From Kitasatospora papulosa (lineage in GTDB: Bacteria; Actinomycetota; Actinomycetes; Streptomycetales; Streptomycetaceae): a stretch of DNA of 64,000 nt. Position 1 is the first letter of the stretch, and each line of letters opens with the position of its first letter. The stretch spans positions 558,001 through 622,000 of the forward strand of contig NZ_JNYQ01000003.1 of assembly GCF_000717245.1 (NCBI RefSeq). The letters are read 5' to 3'. Shown here piece after piece: positions 42,733-50,471 of this stretch. The position numbers and the translations under genes were made by a program. The notes beneath the pieces are model-generated. The model saw nothing but the letters and a program-made list of their open reading frames with translations. It did no database searches and had not been told where the DNA came from.

Positions 42733-44550
42733 ATGAGGTCCGAGGACGGCCTGCTGGAGATCGGCTTCATGCGCACGGTGTTCGACAGCCTGGGTGCGGG
42801 GGTGCTCGTCACCGACACCACCGGCCGGCTCACCGCGTGCAACCCGCGCGCCGCACAGTTGCTCGGGCGGCCGCGTGACCAGATGCTCGGCCACGACCTG
42901 CACGATCTGATACACCGCCGACGGGACGGCGGCACCGTCCCGCGGAGCGAGTGCGGACTGATGGCCGTACTGGACAGCGACGTCCCGGCCGAGGGGACCG
43001 ACGAACTCTTCCTGCGCGGGGACGGCAGCCTGGTACCCGTCATCTGGGCGGCGACTCCGCTGCGGCACGAAGGACGTTCCGAGGGCGCCGTGGTCGTCTT
43101 CCACGATTTCAGCCTGCACCGGGACGCCGCCGAGCAGACCGCGGCCTACCTCGCCGCCCTGGAGGGGCTCACCGCCCGGCTGACGATGGTGGCGGAGGTC
43201 TCGACCGTCCTCATCTCCGCATCGGACACACCGCAGATGCTGCACAGGCTGGCCGGGCTGCTCGTCCCCGACATGGGTGACTGGGCGGCGGTCGATCTGC
43301 GTACGTCGGAGCAGACGGGCGAGATGCGACGCGTCGTGGTCCGTACCTCCGGCGACCAGCGCGCGGCCGACGCGCTCACGGGGCTGTTGCCGCCCCTGCC
43401 CGAGTCCACCCGCTCCGCGGCGATCCAGGCGCTGCGGAGCGCCGAGCCCGTCGTGCTGGACGCGGAGGCCCTCGCGGAGCAGCCGGACAGTCCACTGGCC
43501 CGCGCCCACCGCGATCTGTTCGAGCGGCTCGGCGGCAGCTGCGCCGTCGTGGTGCCCCTGCACACCCGGCGGAAGGTCTTCGGCGCCCTGACCGTGGCCC
43601 GTGTCGACCCGGCGGCCTCCTACACGGAGGCCGAGGTCTTCGTACTCTCCGACCTCGCACGCCGCGCGGGCCTCGTCATGGAGGCCGCCGAGCTGTTCGA
43701 GCAGCAGCGCCACGTGGCCGAGACCATGCAGCGCCAGCTCCTCACCCCGCTGCCCCAGGTGGACCACCTCACCATGGCGGCCCGCTACCGGCCCGCCGAG
43801 AGCGCCGCCGAGATCGGCGGGGACTGGTACGACTCCTTCCTCCTCAGCGACGGTGTGCTGACGATGGTCATCGGTGACGTCGTCGGCCACGACCTCAAGG
43901 CCGCGGCCCACATGGCCGAGGTCCGCAACATGCTGCGCGCCCTGGCCTGGGACCGGACGGAACCGCCCAGTCTGATCATCCGCCGCCTGGACGAGGCCAT
44001 GACCCATACCAGCGACGCCCCGATGGCCACCTGCGTCTTCGCCCGCATCGAGGGACCGGAGGGCGGCCCCCGGCAGCTCCGATGGGTCAACGCCGGTCAC
44101 CCTCCACCCCTCCTGGTCACGGCCGACGGACGGACAAGCTTTCTCGAGGCGGGTCACGGACCGCTCCTCGGTCTGAGCTCGGCCCTGCACCTGGGACTCG
44201 GATGGCCCGACGCCCGGGCGGACCTCCCGCCCCGGTCGACCCTGCTCCTCTACACCGACGGACTCGTCGAGAGCCGCACGCGTGACATCGAGGCGGGGCT
44301 GGACTCCCTGCGCAGGCATGCCTCGGCCCTGGCCGACCGCGACATCGAGGACTTCCTCGACGAACTCCTGGACCGCATCGACCCCAGCGGTGACGACGTC
44401 GCACTTCTGGCGCTGCGCGTCCCGCAGACCGGCGTCGGTGACGACGAGGCACCGCCGCAGCACGCGCACAACCCGGCCGCACCCGGCCGCGGGGCACCGG
44501 GCTCCCGTGTCGAGGACACCCCCGTCAGGGACACCTCCGAACCTTCCTGA
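42733..44550 (+). CDS. PAS-GAF-SpoIIE/PP2C phosphatase
   Basis: A 605-residue soluble sensor phosphatase. The PAS domain (about 10-125) begins MRTVFDSLGAGVLVTDTTGR; the GAF domain (about 150-325) follows; the PP2C/SpoIIE domain (about 335-565) starts QRQLLTPLPQVDHLTMAARY and shows the metal Asp in EIGGDWYDSF and VIGDVVGHD, plus LLLYTDGLVE and DDVALLALR. Such RsbU-like enzymes dephosphorylate anti-anti-sigma factors to free a stress sigma factor. No STAS or kinase partner lies next to it; a lone HATPase gene is at 55.5 kb. The tail of 45 residues is disordered. The ATG at 42733 is preferred over an upstream in-frame start with Arg/Ala-rich low-complexity sequence. Confidence 0.92.
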   Translation: MRSEDGLLEIGFMRTVFDSLGAGVLVTDTTGRLTACNPRAAQLLGRPRDQMLGHDLHDLIHRRRDGGTVPRSECGLMAVLDSDVPAEGTDELFLRGDGSLVPVIWAATPLRHEGRSEGAVVVFHDFSLHRDAAEQTAAYLAALEGLTARLTMVAEVSTVLISASDTPQMLHRLAGLLVPDMGDWAAVDLRTSEQTGEMRRVVVRTSGDQRAADALTGLLPPLPESTRSAAIQALRSAEPVVLDAEALAEQPDSPLARAHRDLFERLGGSCAVVVPLHTRRKVFGALTVARVDPAASYTEAEVFVLSDLARRAGLVMEAAELFEQQRHVAETMQRQLLTPLPQVDHLTMAARYRPAESAAEIGGDWYDSFLLSDGVLTMVIGDVVGHDLKAAAHMAEVRNMLRALAWDRTEPPSLIIRRLDEAMTHTSDAPMATCVFARIEGPEGGPRQLRWVNAGHPPPLLVTADGRTSFLEAGHGPLLGLSSALHLGLGWPDARADLPPRSTLLLYTDGLVESRTRDIEAGLDSLRRHASALADRDIEDFLDELLDRIDPSGDDVALLALRVPQTGVGDDEAPPQHAHNPAAPGRGAPGSRVEDTPVRDTSEPS

Positions 44551-44959
44551 CGCACACGACGGTCCGTTCGGCAAGGGCCGGGCACACCGGTGATGCGGGG
44601 CCGGGCCGCACTGATTCCGCACCCGTCCCTGGAAGGGTCGTCGGTGAGCGAACGACCGCCCCGCGGGACGGGGGCACGACTCAGGGGGAAGTCCCATGCA
44701 CCGCAAGCGCTCGCCGCCGCAGTCCTGCCCGCCGCAGCACTGACCGGGGCACTCTGCCCGGCCGCCGCACCCCATGATGTTTCGTCAGTGCGATATCGAA
44801 CATCGATGGGACATCCGGCAGAGGACTGAAACGTATCAAGGGCGGCGTGTCCGGAACGGTGCCCGGGCGCGACGCATGGCCCGAGGGCGCTGAAAACCGT
44901 GCCCGGACGGGCGTGAAAGTGCCTGCGGAGCACGATGTTCACTGTGGTAAAAACGGACG
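44551..44959. other. 409-base intergenic region
   Basis: At 44696 an ATG with AGGGGGA before it opens a frame of only 15 codons, while the overlapping frame continues as ALAAAVLPAAALTGALCPAAA, a signal-peptide-like stretch. This may be a remnant of a small secreted protein broken by a one-base shift. No other gene or RNA is supported. Confidence 0.35.
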
Positions 44960-45721
44960 ATGTCAGAGGAGAACCCTGCCGAGGGAGACCACCGGAGGGC
45001 GTCGATCGTCACCGCGCTCCGGGAGGGGGTGCGCCGCGTCGACGACCTGGCGCGCGCCTGCGGCGTCAGCACGATGACCATCCGGCGTGACCTGCGGGTG
45101 CTGGAGCAGCGCAACGAGATCCGCCGGGTCCGTGGCGGAGCCGTTCCGGTGGACGCCTGGACGTTCGGCCACCGTCGCGGGCGGTCCACCGCGGCCAAGG
45201 ACGTGATCGCCGCCAAACTGCGGCCTCTCCTCCCGGACAGGGGCGGCGTCGGCTTCGACGGTTCGACGACCGTGCACAGCCTCGCCCGGCTGCTGAAGGA
45301 GCGCCCGGCGAACGACCTGACGGCGGTCACGACCGGCTTCGAGACCTTCCACGAGCTGTCGGGAACGCCTGGCTGCAGGGCCTACGCCACGGGCGGGACT
45401 GCGGACCTGCACACCGGAAGCCTGGTGGGACCGCTGGCGGAGGTGACGCTCCGGCAGTTCGCCCTGCACACGTGCTTCCTGTCCGCGACGTGTCTGGACG
45501 ACTCCATCGGGTCGACCGAGTTCACCGCGGACGAGGCAGCGGTGAAACGCGCGCTGACGGCCGTCTCCCGGCGGACCGTCCTGGCCGTCGACTCCTCGAA
45601 GCTGGGCCGCAGCGCCGTGGCCAAGTGCCTGTCCCTGGACGAGATCGACATCCTGGTGACGGACCTGGACCCACTGGACGAGAGGCTCGATCCGTACCGG
45701 GGACTCGTCGATCTCCTATGA
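44960..45721 (+). CDS. DeoR-family transcriptional regulator
   Basis: A 253-residue regulator of sugar metabolism. The helix-turn-helix is VDDLARACGVSTMTIRRDLRVLEQ (residues about 27-50), the DeoR fingerprint with TMTIRRDL, followed by IRRVRGGAV. The C-terminal sugar-phosphate isomerase-like sensor shows GFDGSTTVHSLARLL and VTTGFETFHELS, then SEFTADEAAVKRAL-like STEFTADEAAVKRAL and VLAVDSSKLG, all family landmarks. It normally senses a phosphorylated sugar and represses a sugar operon. No transporter or kinase is next to it; the genes downstream are broken, so its target operon may have been lost. Confidence 0.9.
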   Translation: MSEENPAEGDHRRASIVTALREGVRRVDDLARACGVSTMTIRRDLRVLEQRNEIRRVRGGAVPVDAWTFGHRRGRSTAAKDVIAAKLRPLLPDRGGVGFDGSTTVHSLARLLKERPANDLTAVTTGFETFHELSGTPGCRAYATGGTADLHTGSLVGPLAEVTLRQFALHTCFLSATCLDDSIGSTEFTADEAAVKRALTAVSRRTVLAVDSSKLGRSAVAKCLSLDEIDILVTDLDPLDERLDPYRGLVDLL

Positions 45722-45823
45722 GGTGGAACGAGCCGGCGGGTCCGCCCTGCCGGACCTCACGGACTCACCGCGACTCCTGGCCCGTACGCCGTCGGGGCGT
45801 GCGGGCCAGGAGCCCGGTCCTCC

Positions 45824-46024
45824 CTACCTCCGGGCGGACGCCCGGCCGGCGCCGCCGTGGACGACGAACTGCGATCCGGGTTCGACCACGACGTCACCGT
45901 CGCCCGAACCGGTGATGGTGACGTCGGTCGGCGTCGCGCCGCCCCGGGCTCCTCCGTGGGCCGGGATCCCGGCCCCGTTGACGGAGTCGGCGATGCGGAC
46001 GTTCGATATCTGCGCCCCCGGCAC
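45824..46024 (-). pseudogene. C-terminal fragment of a right-handed beta-helix (pectate-lyase-like) protein
   Basis: The last 66 codons of a minus-strand frame read ISNVRIADSVNGAG, TPTDVTITGSGDG and VVVEPGSQFVVHGG, the short-strand ladder of secreted beta-helix proteins. Upstream codons are Arg/Pro-rich without pattern, and there is no start. I read it as the tail of a deleted gene. The exact family is uncertain. Confidence 0.4.
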
Positions 46025-46109
46025 GGAGCCGCCTCCCGATTTCGGACCGCGCCGCACCGGCGCGGTCCGCCGTCCGCCCGGTGGAACACCCGGCCTCGTC
46101 ACACGGCCG

Positions 46110-46661
46110 TCACGCCGGGCCTTGCCCGACCGCCGCACCTCCGGCGCCGCGCATGACGAGAGGGAGGAAGAGCAGGTCCACCACTTCCTCCAGATCCGCT
46201 TCGGAAGGCGTGCGGTGGACCATGAGGAGGTCGTGCAGGACCAGGACGACCGGGAGCCCGACCAGCCGGTCGGGGAGGCGGACGGACGGGTCGATCTCGC
46301 CGCGACCGGCGGCCCGCTCCAGGACCGTACGCATCCAGTCACCACCCGGGCCCCGGCTGCGGGAGGCCAGGTACGCCGACAGGTCCGTGTCCCGTCCGTG
46401 CTCGGCGGCGAGCACCTGCCGAACGGGCGCGAGGCCGGCCATCTGCCGGACGACGAAACCCAGCAGGGCGAGCACGTCGCCGCGCAGTTCCCCGGTGTCG
46501 GGCGGATCGTCCGGCACGGGGGGCGCCTTCCGCCGCAGAGCGGCCAGGGCGAGTTCCCGCTTCGTCGGCCAGCGGCGGTAGAGCACGGCGCGACTGGTGC
46601 CGGCGCGGGAGGCCACCGCCTCATAGGTCAGCTCTTCATAGCCCCGGGTGATACGGATCAT
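46110..46661 (-). pseudogene. TetR regulator lacking its first helix
   Basis: The frame matches TetR from GYEELTYEAVASRAGTSRAV and LYRRWPTKRELALAALRR onward (recognition helix TSRAVLYRRWPTK), with a 130-residue C-terminal domain typical of the TetR_C_16-like group. What is missing is the N-terminal 20-30 residues with helix 1; the sequence just before GYEEL (MIRITR) is shared with the 5' end of the opposite gene. The ATG at 46661 could start a 183-residue protein without helix 1, which should not bind DNA normally. The two genes overlap by 14 bases, head to head. Confidence 0.75.
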
Positions 46662-47580
46662 CGCCGAGGACCTGCACTGCAACGCGATCCGTGTCGTCGG
46701 CGACGATCCCGACCGGATCGACGTGGCCGCGCGGTGCGCGGCGGCAGCCGGACTGCGGGTCTGGTACTCACCGTTCCCCTGCGAGATGACGAACCGGCAG
46801 ATGCTGCCCTTCTTCGTGGACTGCGCCGAGCGGGCCGAACGACTCCGCCAGGACGGCGCGGACGTCGTCCTCGTCACGGGCTGCGAGCTGAGTCTCTTCG
46901 CCCGGGGATACCTGCCGGGCGACACGTTCGCGGAACGCGTCCCTGTCCTCGCCGGCCCCGGCCGGGAGGCGGCCCTCCAAGGCGTCCCCGACCGGGTGAA
47001 CGCCTTTCTCGGCGAGGTCGTCGATGCGGTACGACCCGTCTTCGGAGGCCTCGTGACCTACGCCTCCAACCCCCTGGACGGCGTGGACTGGAGCCCGTTC
47101 GACATCGTGGGCCTCGACGCCTTCCGCGGTCTGCGCAACGCCGCCACCTACCGCGAGGACCTGCGCAGGGAGTTCGCCCACGGCAAGCCCGTGGCGATCC
47201 TGGAGGTCGGCTGCTGCACGTTCCGCGGGGCTGGCGACTACGGCGGCGCAGGGTGGTACGTGGCCATGGAGCCGGACGGCGTCACACTCAAGTCCGGCCT
47301 CGTGCGCGACGAGGGCGAGCAGGTCCGCTACATCGACGACCTCATGCCCGTCTTCGACCAGGAGGGTGTCGACTCCGTCTTCTGGTTCAGCTTCATCGCC
47401 GGCCGCAGCCCCCATCGCACACAGGGCGGCCCGGATCTGGACATGGCCTCCTACAGCATCGTCAAGCTCCTGGACGAGAAGCACGGCATCCCCTCGCCAG
47501 CGCGCGCCTACCCGGACCTGCCGTGGGAACCGAAGGAGGCATTCCACGCGCTTGCCGGCCGGTACGCCGCCCTCAAATAA
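46648..47580 (+). pseudogene. TIM-barrel glycosidase-like protein, 5' truncated
   Basis: A 310-residue frame. From IIAEDLHCNAIRVVGDDPDRI onward it matches a family of actinobacterial TIM-barrel proteins, sometimes labelled abortive infection proteins without evidence. Two putative catalytic Glu are visible, in VVLVTGCELSLFARG and in VAILEVGCCTFRG, at the ends of strands 4 and 7. From memory, intact members begin with about 35 more residues (MxLKGxNYDVG...), the first barrel strand, absent here. The GTG at 46648 could still start the remaining chain. The other 270 residues look well kept, so the break may be recent. Confidence 0.7.
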
Positions 47581-47593
47581 CGGGACACCGCTA

Positions 47594-47617
47594 CCCCGTC
47601 CCCACCGGGGGACGGGG
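47594..47617. terminator. 10-bp hairpin between convergent genes
   Basis: CCCCGTCCCC at 47594-47603 pairs with 47608-47617 around ACCG. It lies 13 bases after the TIM-barrel frame and downstream of rpsN on the other strand. Confidence 0.6.
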
Positions 47618-47744
47618 CAGCGAGCGGCACGGGACCCCGGGAGCACCCGAGCCCCGGGATCCCGCCGCCACCGCACACCTGACATCCGCGCACCGAGGGT
47701 GCGTCAGCCGGAGGCCGCGCGCCCCTCCGCCCGGAACCGGGCGG

Positions 47745-48050
47745 TCACCAGGACGACTTGGTCACGCCCGGCAGAAGACCGGCGTGCGCCTGCTCGCGCA
47801 TCCGGACCCGGGAGAGCCCGAACTTCCGCAGATGCCCTCGGGGCCGCCCGTCCACGGCATCCCTGTTGCGGACGCGCGTGGCACTGGCGTCGCGCGGCTG
47901 GCGCCGCAACTCCTCGGCGGCCGACCGCCGTTCCCGCTCACTCGTGCGCGGGTTGCGCATGATCTCCTTCAGCTCCGCGCGCCGCGCCGCGTACCGCGCG
48001 ACCGTCACCCTGCGCTTCTCGTTCTGCGCGATCTTGCTCTTCTTCGCCAT
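47745..48050 (-). CDS. rpsN: Ribosomal protein uS14, zinc-free paralogue
   Basis: A 101-residue small-subunit protein: MAKKSKIAQNEKRR at the start, RNRDAVDGRPRGHLRKFGLSR and a KSSW end. The short zinc form has 61 residues with two CxxC pairs; this is the long form with no Cys, which replaces the zinc form when zinc is scarce. Its ATG overlaps the rpmB stop by one base (TGATG), so the two are coupled. It belongs to the Zur-controlled set around 48.3 kb. Confidence 0.95.
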   Translation of the reverse strand: MAKKSKIAQNEKRRVTVARYAARRAELKEIMRNPRTSERERRSAAEELRRQPRDASATRVRNRDAVDGRPRGHLRKFGLSRVRMREQAHAGLLPGVTKSSW

Positions 48051-48286
48051 CAGACCTTCACCCCTCGCGCCCTGATACGCGCCACCGCCGCCTCGATGCC
48101 GATGGCGTCGATCGTCCTGACGGCCCTGGCGCTGAGTGTCAGCCGCACATACCTGCCCTCACCGGGCAGCCAGTAGCGCTTGCGCTGCACGTTCGGGTCG
48201 AACCGGCGCGGGGTGCGCCGGTGGGAGTGGGAGATCTTGTTGCCGAATCCCGGCCGGGAGCCGGTCAGTTGGCAATGGGCGGACAT
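48050..48286 (-). CDS. rpmB: Ribosomal protein bL28, zinc-free paralogue
   Basis: A 78-residue large-subunit protein: MSAHCQLTGSRPGFGNKISH, then RRFDPNVQRKRYW and RYVRLTLSARAVRTIDAIG. It keeps one Cys but not the CxxC pairs of zinc-binding L28, as in the C-minus type. The ATG at 48286 is the usual family start; the longer in-frame version would run into the Zur box. It is the first gene of the leftward operon and lies 38 bases from the Zur box, which can serve both directions. Confidence 0.95.
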   Translation of the reverse strand: MSAHCQLTGSRPGFGNKISHSHRRTPRRFDPNVQRKRYWLPGEGRYVRLTLSARAVRTIDAIGIEAAVARIRARGVKV

Positions 48287-48323
48287 GGAAGTACCTGCCT
48301 CTCGTCGACATCTGGCCCCCGTA

Positions 48324-48351
48324 TTGAAAATGGAAACCATTGCCATATAGT
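48324..48351 (+). promoter_or_regulatory. Promoter of rpmG, giving a leaderless mRNA
   Basis: TTGAAA at 48324-48329 and TATAGT at 48346-48351 are spaced by 16 bases, a sigma-70-type promoter (HrdB in Streptomyces). Six bases separate the -10 box from the ATG at 48358, so transcription should start on the A of the start codon. No Shine-Dalgarno fits in between. Confidence 0.7.
48325..48345. promoter_or_regulatory. Zur box
   Basis: The 21 bases TGAAAATGG-AAA-CCATTGCCA form an inverted repeat with 7 of 9 matching positions per arm around ATGG/CCAT, the layout of Streptomyces Zur sites. It fills the space between the -35 and -10 boxes of rpmG, so bound Zn-Zur would block RNA polymerase; it also lies upstream of rpmB on the other strand. 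Confidence 0.85.
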
Positions 48352-48357
48352 AGCGGC

Positions 48358-48522
48358 ATGGCCCGCAACGAAGTACGCCCGATCATCAAGCTCCGCTCCA
48401 CCGCGGGAACGGGCTACACCTACGTCACCCGCAAGAACCGGCGGAACGATCCCGACCGCCTGGTACTGCGCAAGTTCGATCCGCTCGTACGTCGCCACGT
48501 CGACTTCCGCGAGGAGCGCTGA
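48358..48522 (+). CDS. rpmG: Ribosomal protein bL33, zinc-free paralogue
   Basis: A 54-residue protein with no Cys: MARNEVRPIIKLRSTAGTGY and KNRRNDPDRLVLRKFDP, then HVDFREER. Zinc-type bL33 has two CxxC motifs; their loss marks the starvation paralogue. It is the first gene of the rightward operon rpmG-rpmE2-cobW-rpsR. The promoter places the transcript start at or next to the ATG, so translation is probably leaderless. Confidence 0.96.
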   Translation: MARNEVRPIIKLRSTAGTGYTYVTRKNRRNDPDRLVLRKFDPLVRRHVDFREER

Positions 48523-48565
48523 CCCCCGCTCCGTCCACACCGCCCCGATCCAGGAGGAACGCACC

Positions 48566-48820
48566 ATGAAGCCAGGAATCCACCCCGCGTACGGACCCGT
48601 CGTGTTCCGCGACAAGGCCGCCGGCCATGCCTTCCTCACGCGCTCCACGCTCCGCGGTGAGCGCACCGTCGAGTGGGAGGACGCCCGCACCTACCCGGTG
48701 GTGGACGTCGAGATCTCATCCGCGAGCCACCCCTTCTACACCGGCACCGCACGCGTCCTGGACACGGCAGGACGCGTGGAACGGTTCGAACGCCGCTACG
48801 GCCGTCGCGAGGAACGGTGA
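48566..48820 (+). CDS. rpmE2: Ribosomal protein bL31 type B
   Basis: An 84-residue protein: MKPGIHPAYGPVVFRDKAAG, SHPFYTGTARVLDTAGRVERF and RRYGRR. It has no CxxC, the type B form used under zinc shortage, and the SHPFYTG motif that marks this form. A strong CAGGAGG stands nine bases before the ATG. The TGA overlaps the ATG of the next gene by one base (TGATG). Confidence 0.96.
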   Translation: MKPGIHPAYGPVVFRDKAAGHAFLTRSTLRGERTVEWEDARTYPVVDVEISSASHPFYTGTARVLDTAGRVERFERRYGRREER

Positions 48821-49974
48821 TGGAGCACACCCGCACGCTGCCCGTGGTCCTCGTCGGCGGGCTTCACTCCGACGCCCGCCGCGAGGTGGTCGAAGGGCTG
48901 CTCCGCCAGGTGCCCCGAAGCGTCGCGCTGCACCACGACCTGAGCACCGCGGGCGGCGGCATCGTCCTGCGGACGGTCCGCGACGCCTCCGGCGAACTGG
49001 CGCGGGGCGAGACACCCCTCGTGAACGACTGCGCGTGCTGCGCCCTGAGGGAGGATCTGCTCCCCGAACTCGAGCGGCTCGCGGCCGGAGGCCTCACCGG
49101 GCTCGCCGTCGTCGAACTCTGGGACTCCGTCGAGCCGAGGTCGATGGCCGAGGTCATCGCCGCTCACGGCCACGGGTGGGCGGAGGTGACCGGCGTGATC
49201 GCCGCCGTCGACCCCGCACTCGTCCTGCCCTGCCTGAGCAACGGCGACGACCTGGCGGAGGCGGGGCTGGCGGCGGCGCCGACCGATCAGCGCACGGTCG
49301 GCGACACCTGGGCCCGCCAGCTGGAGTACGCCTCCGTCGTCGCCCTCGTCGACAGCCCGGACGCCGACGACCAGGACCGGGCGCTCGTACGGCAGTTGCA
49401 CCCGACCGCGCCCCGGGTCCCGGCCGGTACGGAGGCCCTCGCCGAACTCGCCCTGGCCGGCTTCGACGTGGAGGCGGCCGGCGCCGCCCAGCACCCCTCC
49501 TGCGCCCTCCTTCCCCAGGAGGCGGAGGAGGCCGGTGTCAGCACCCTGGTATGGCGGGCTCACCGCCCCTTCCACCCCGGGCGCCTCTTCGACGCGCTGG
49601 AGGACCTGAGCTGCGCCGCCGCCCGCAGCCGCGGCCGCTTCTGGCTCGCCGACCGGCCTGACACCCTGTTGTCCTGGGATGCCGCGGGCGGGGCACTCTG
49701 CGTCGAGAGCACCGGCCCCTGGCTCGCGTCACTGCCGGACGCCGCCTGGGACATGGTCCCGCCGTTCCGCCGCGCCGCCGCCGCACTCGACTGGCACCCC
49801 GAGGTCGGGGACCGCTGCCAGCACCTGGTGTTCGTCTCCCCCGCCCTCGACCGGCGAGGCCTCACCGCACTGCTCGATTCCTGCCTGCTCACCGACGCCG
49901 AGTACCGGGCCGGAAGCGAGGCGTGGAAGAGGCTGCCGACCGCCTTCGGCCCCCTGCTCGACCCGATCCACTGA
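48820..49974 (+). CDS. COG0523/CobW-family putative zinc metallochaperone
   Basis: A 384-residue protein of the COG0523 group found in Zur regulons, thought to deliver zinc to key enzymes when it is scarce. The metal site CxCC is present (VNDCACCALREDLLPELER), as is the C-terminal CobW_C domain (RFWLADRP...). However, the place of the Walker A P-loop reads VVLVGGLHSDARREVVEGLL: no GxxGxGKT and no Lys, so GTP binding as in YjiA or ZNG1 is doubtful. This matches what I recall of the Streptomyces members of this operon. It is coupled by overlap to rpmE2 and lies 32 bases before rpsR. Confidence 0.88.
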   Translation: MEHTRTLPVVLVGGLHSDARREVVEGLLRQVPRSVALHHDLSTAGGGIVLRTVRDASGELARGETPLVNDCACCALREDLLPELERLAAGGLTGLAVVELWDSVEPRSMAEVIAAHGHGWAEVTGVIAAVDPALVLPCLSNGDDLAEAGLAAAPTDQRTVGDTWARQLEYASVVALVDSPDADDQDRALVRQLHPTAPRVPAGTEALAELALAGFDVEAAGAAQHPSCALLPQEAEEAGVSTLVWRAHRPFHPGRLFDALEDLSCAAARSRGRFWLADRPDTLLSWDAAGGALCVESTGPWLASLPDAAWDMVPPFRRAAAALDWHPEVGDRCQHLVFVSPALDRRGLTALLDSCLLTDAEYRAGSEAWKRLPTAFGPLLDPIH

Positions 49975-50006
49975 CCACCGACCCACCTCCTCCGAGGAGA
50001 GCACCG

Positions 50007-50240
50007 ATGCCACGCCGCCAGGAGAGCCCGCTCAAGGCCCGCCCCAACCCTCTGGACACCGCCGGAATCATCTACCTCGACTACAAGGACACCGATCTGC
50101 TGCGGAAGTTCGTCTCGGACCGCGGGAAGATCCGCAGCCGCAGGGTCACACGGATCACCGCGCGGCAGCAGCGCCAGGTCGCCACCGCCGTCAAGAACGC
50201 CCGGGAGATGGCGCTGCTGCCGTACTCCGCCCGCACGTGA
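50007..50240 (+). CDS. rpsR: Ribosomal protein bS18, zinc-free paralogue
   Basis: A 77-residue protein: NPLDTAGIIYLDYKDTDLLR, then KFVSDRGKIRSRRVTRITAR and MALLPYSART, the S18 core. The N-terminal Cys of zinc-type S18 are absent. Genomes in this genus also have the housekeeping copy beside rpsF and ssb, so this is the second copy. The ATG follows GAGGAG. It is the last gene of the Zur operon and is closed by a hairpin. Confidence 0.95.
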   Translation: MPRRQESPLKARPNPLDTAGIIYLDYKDTDLLRKFVSDRGKIRSRRVTRITARQQRQVATAVKNAREMALLPYSART

Positions 50241-50244
50241 CCGG

Positions 50245-50279
50245 CCCCGGACGGGGTCGCGCCGCCGTCCCGTCCGGGG
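50245..50279 (+). terminator. 11-bp hairpin after rpsR
   Basis: CCCCGGACGGG at 50245-50255 pairs with 50269-50279 across a 13-base loop, starting five bases after the stop. Confidence 0.65.
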
Positions 50280-50407
50280 GTCCGCGGACCGACGGCACTC
50301 CCCGGCCCGAGCGAAGGGCACGGCCGGGCGACTGCGGGAACTGACGGAGGGACACCTCGAACATCCGTCGGGCGGGGTGCCGCACTACCCCGAATCCTCC
50401 CAATGGG

Positions 50408-50426
50408 TTAGGTTAGGCATACCTAA
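50408..50426. promoter_or_regulatory. Iron box (DmdR/IdeR/DtxR site)
   Basis: TTAGGTTAGGCATACCTAA matches the 19-bp actinobacterial iron box TTAGGTTAGGCTAACCTAA at 17 of 19 positions. It is 46 bases upstream of the DUF2470 gene, so repression by iron-loaded DmdR1 is expected. Confidence 0.92.
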
Positions 50427-50471
50427 GTAACGGTAATGAGGTCTCCCCGCCCGCTCCTCTGGAGAAATTGG

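Noticed and set aside
41068..44775. A 1,235-codon open frame on the minus strand
   Set aside because: It is antisense to three well-supported genes, has low-complexity Arg/Gly/Pro composition, and is the usual artefact of high-GC third positions.
46648..47580. Phage abortive-infection function for the TIM-barrel protein
   Set aside because: That label circulates for this family, but the sequence looks like a glycosidase-type barrel with two Glu and no defence partner genes are nearby.
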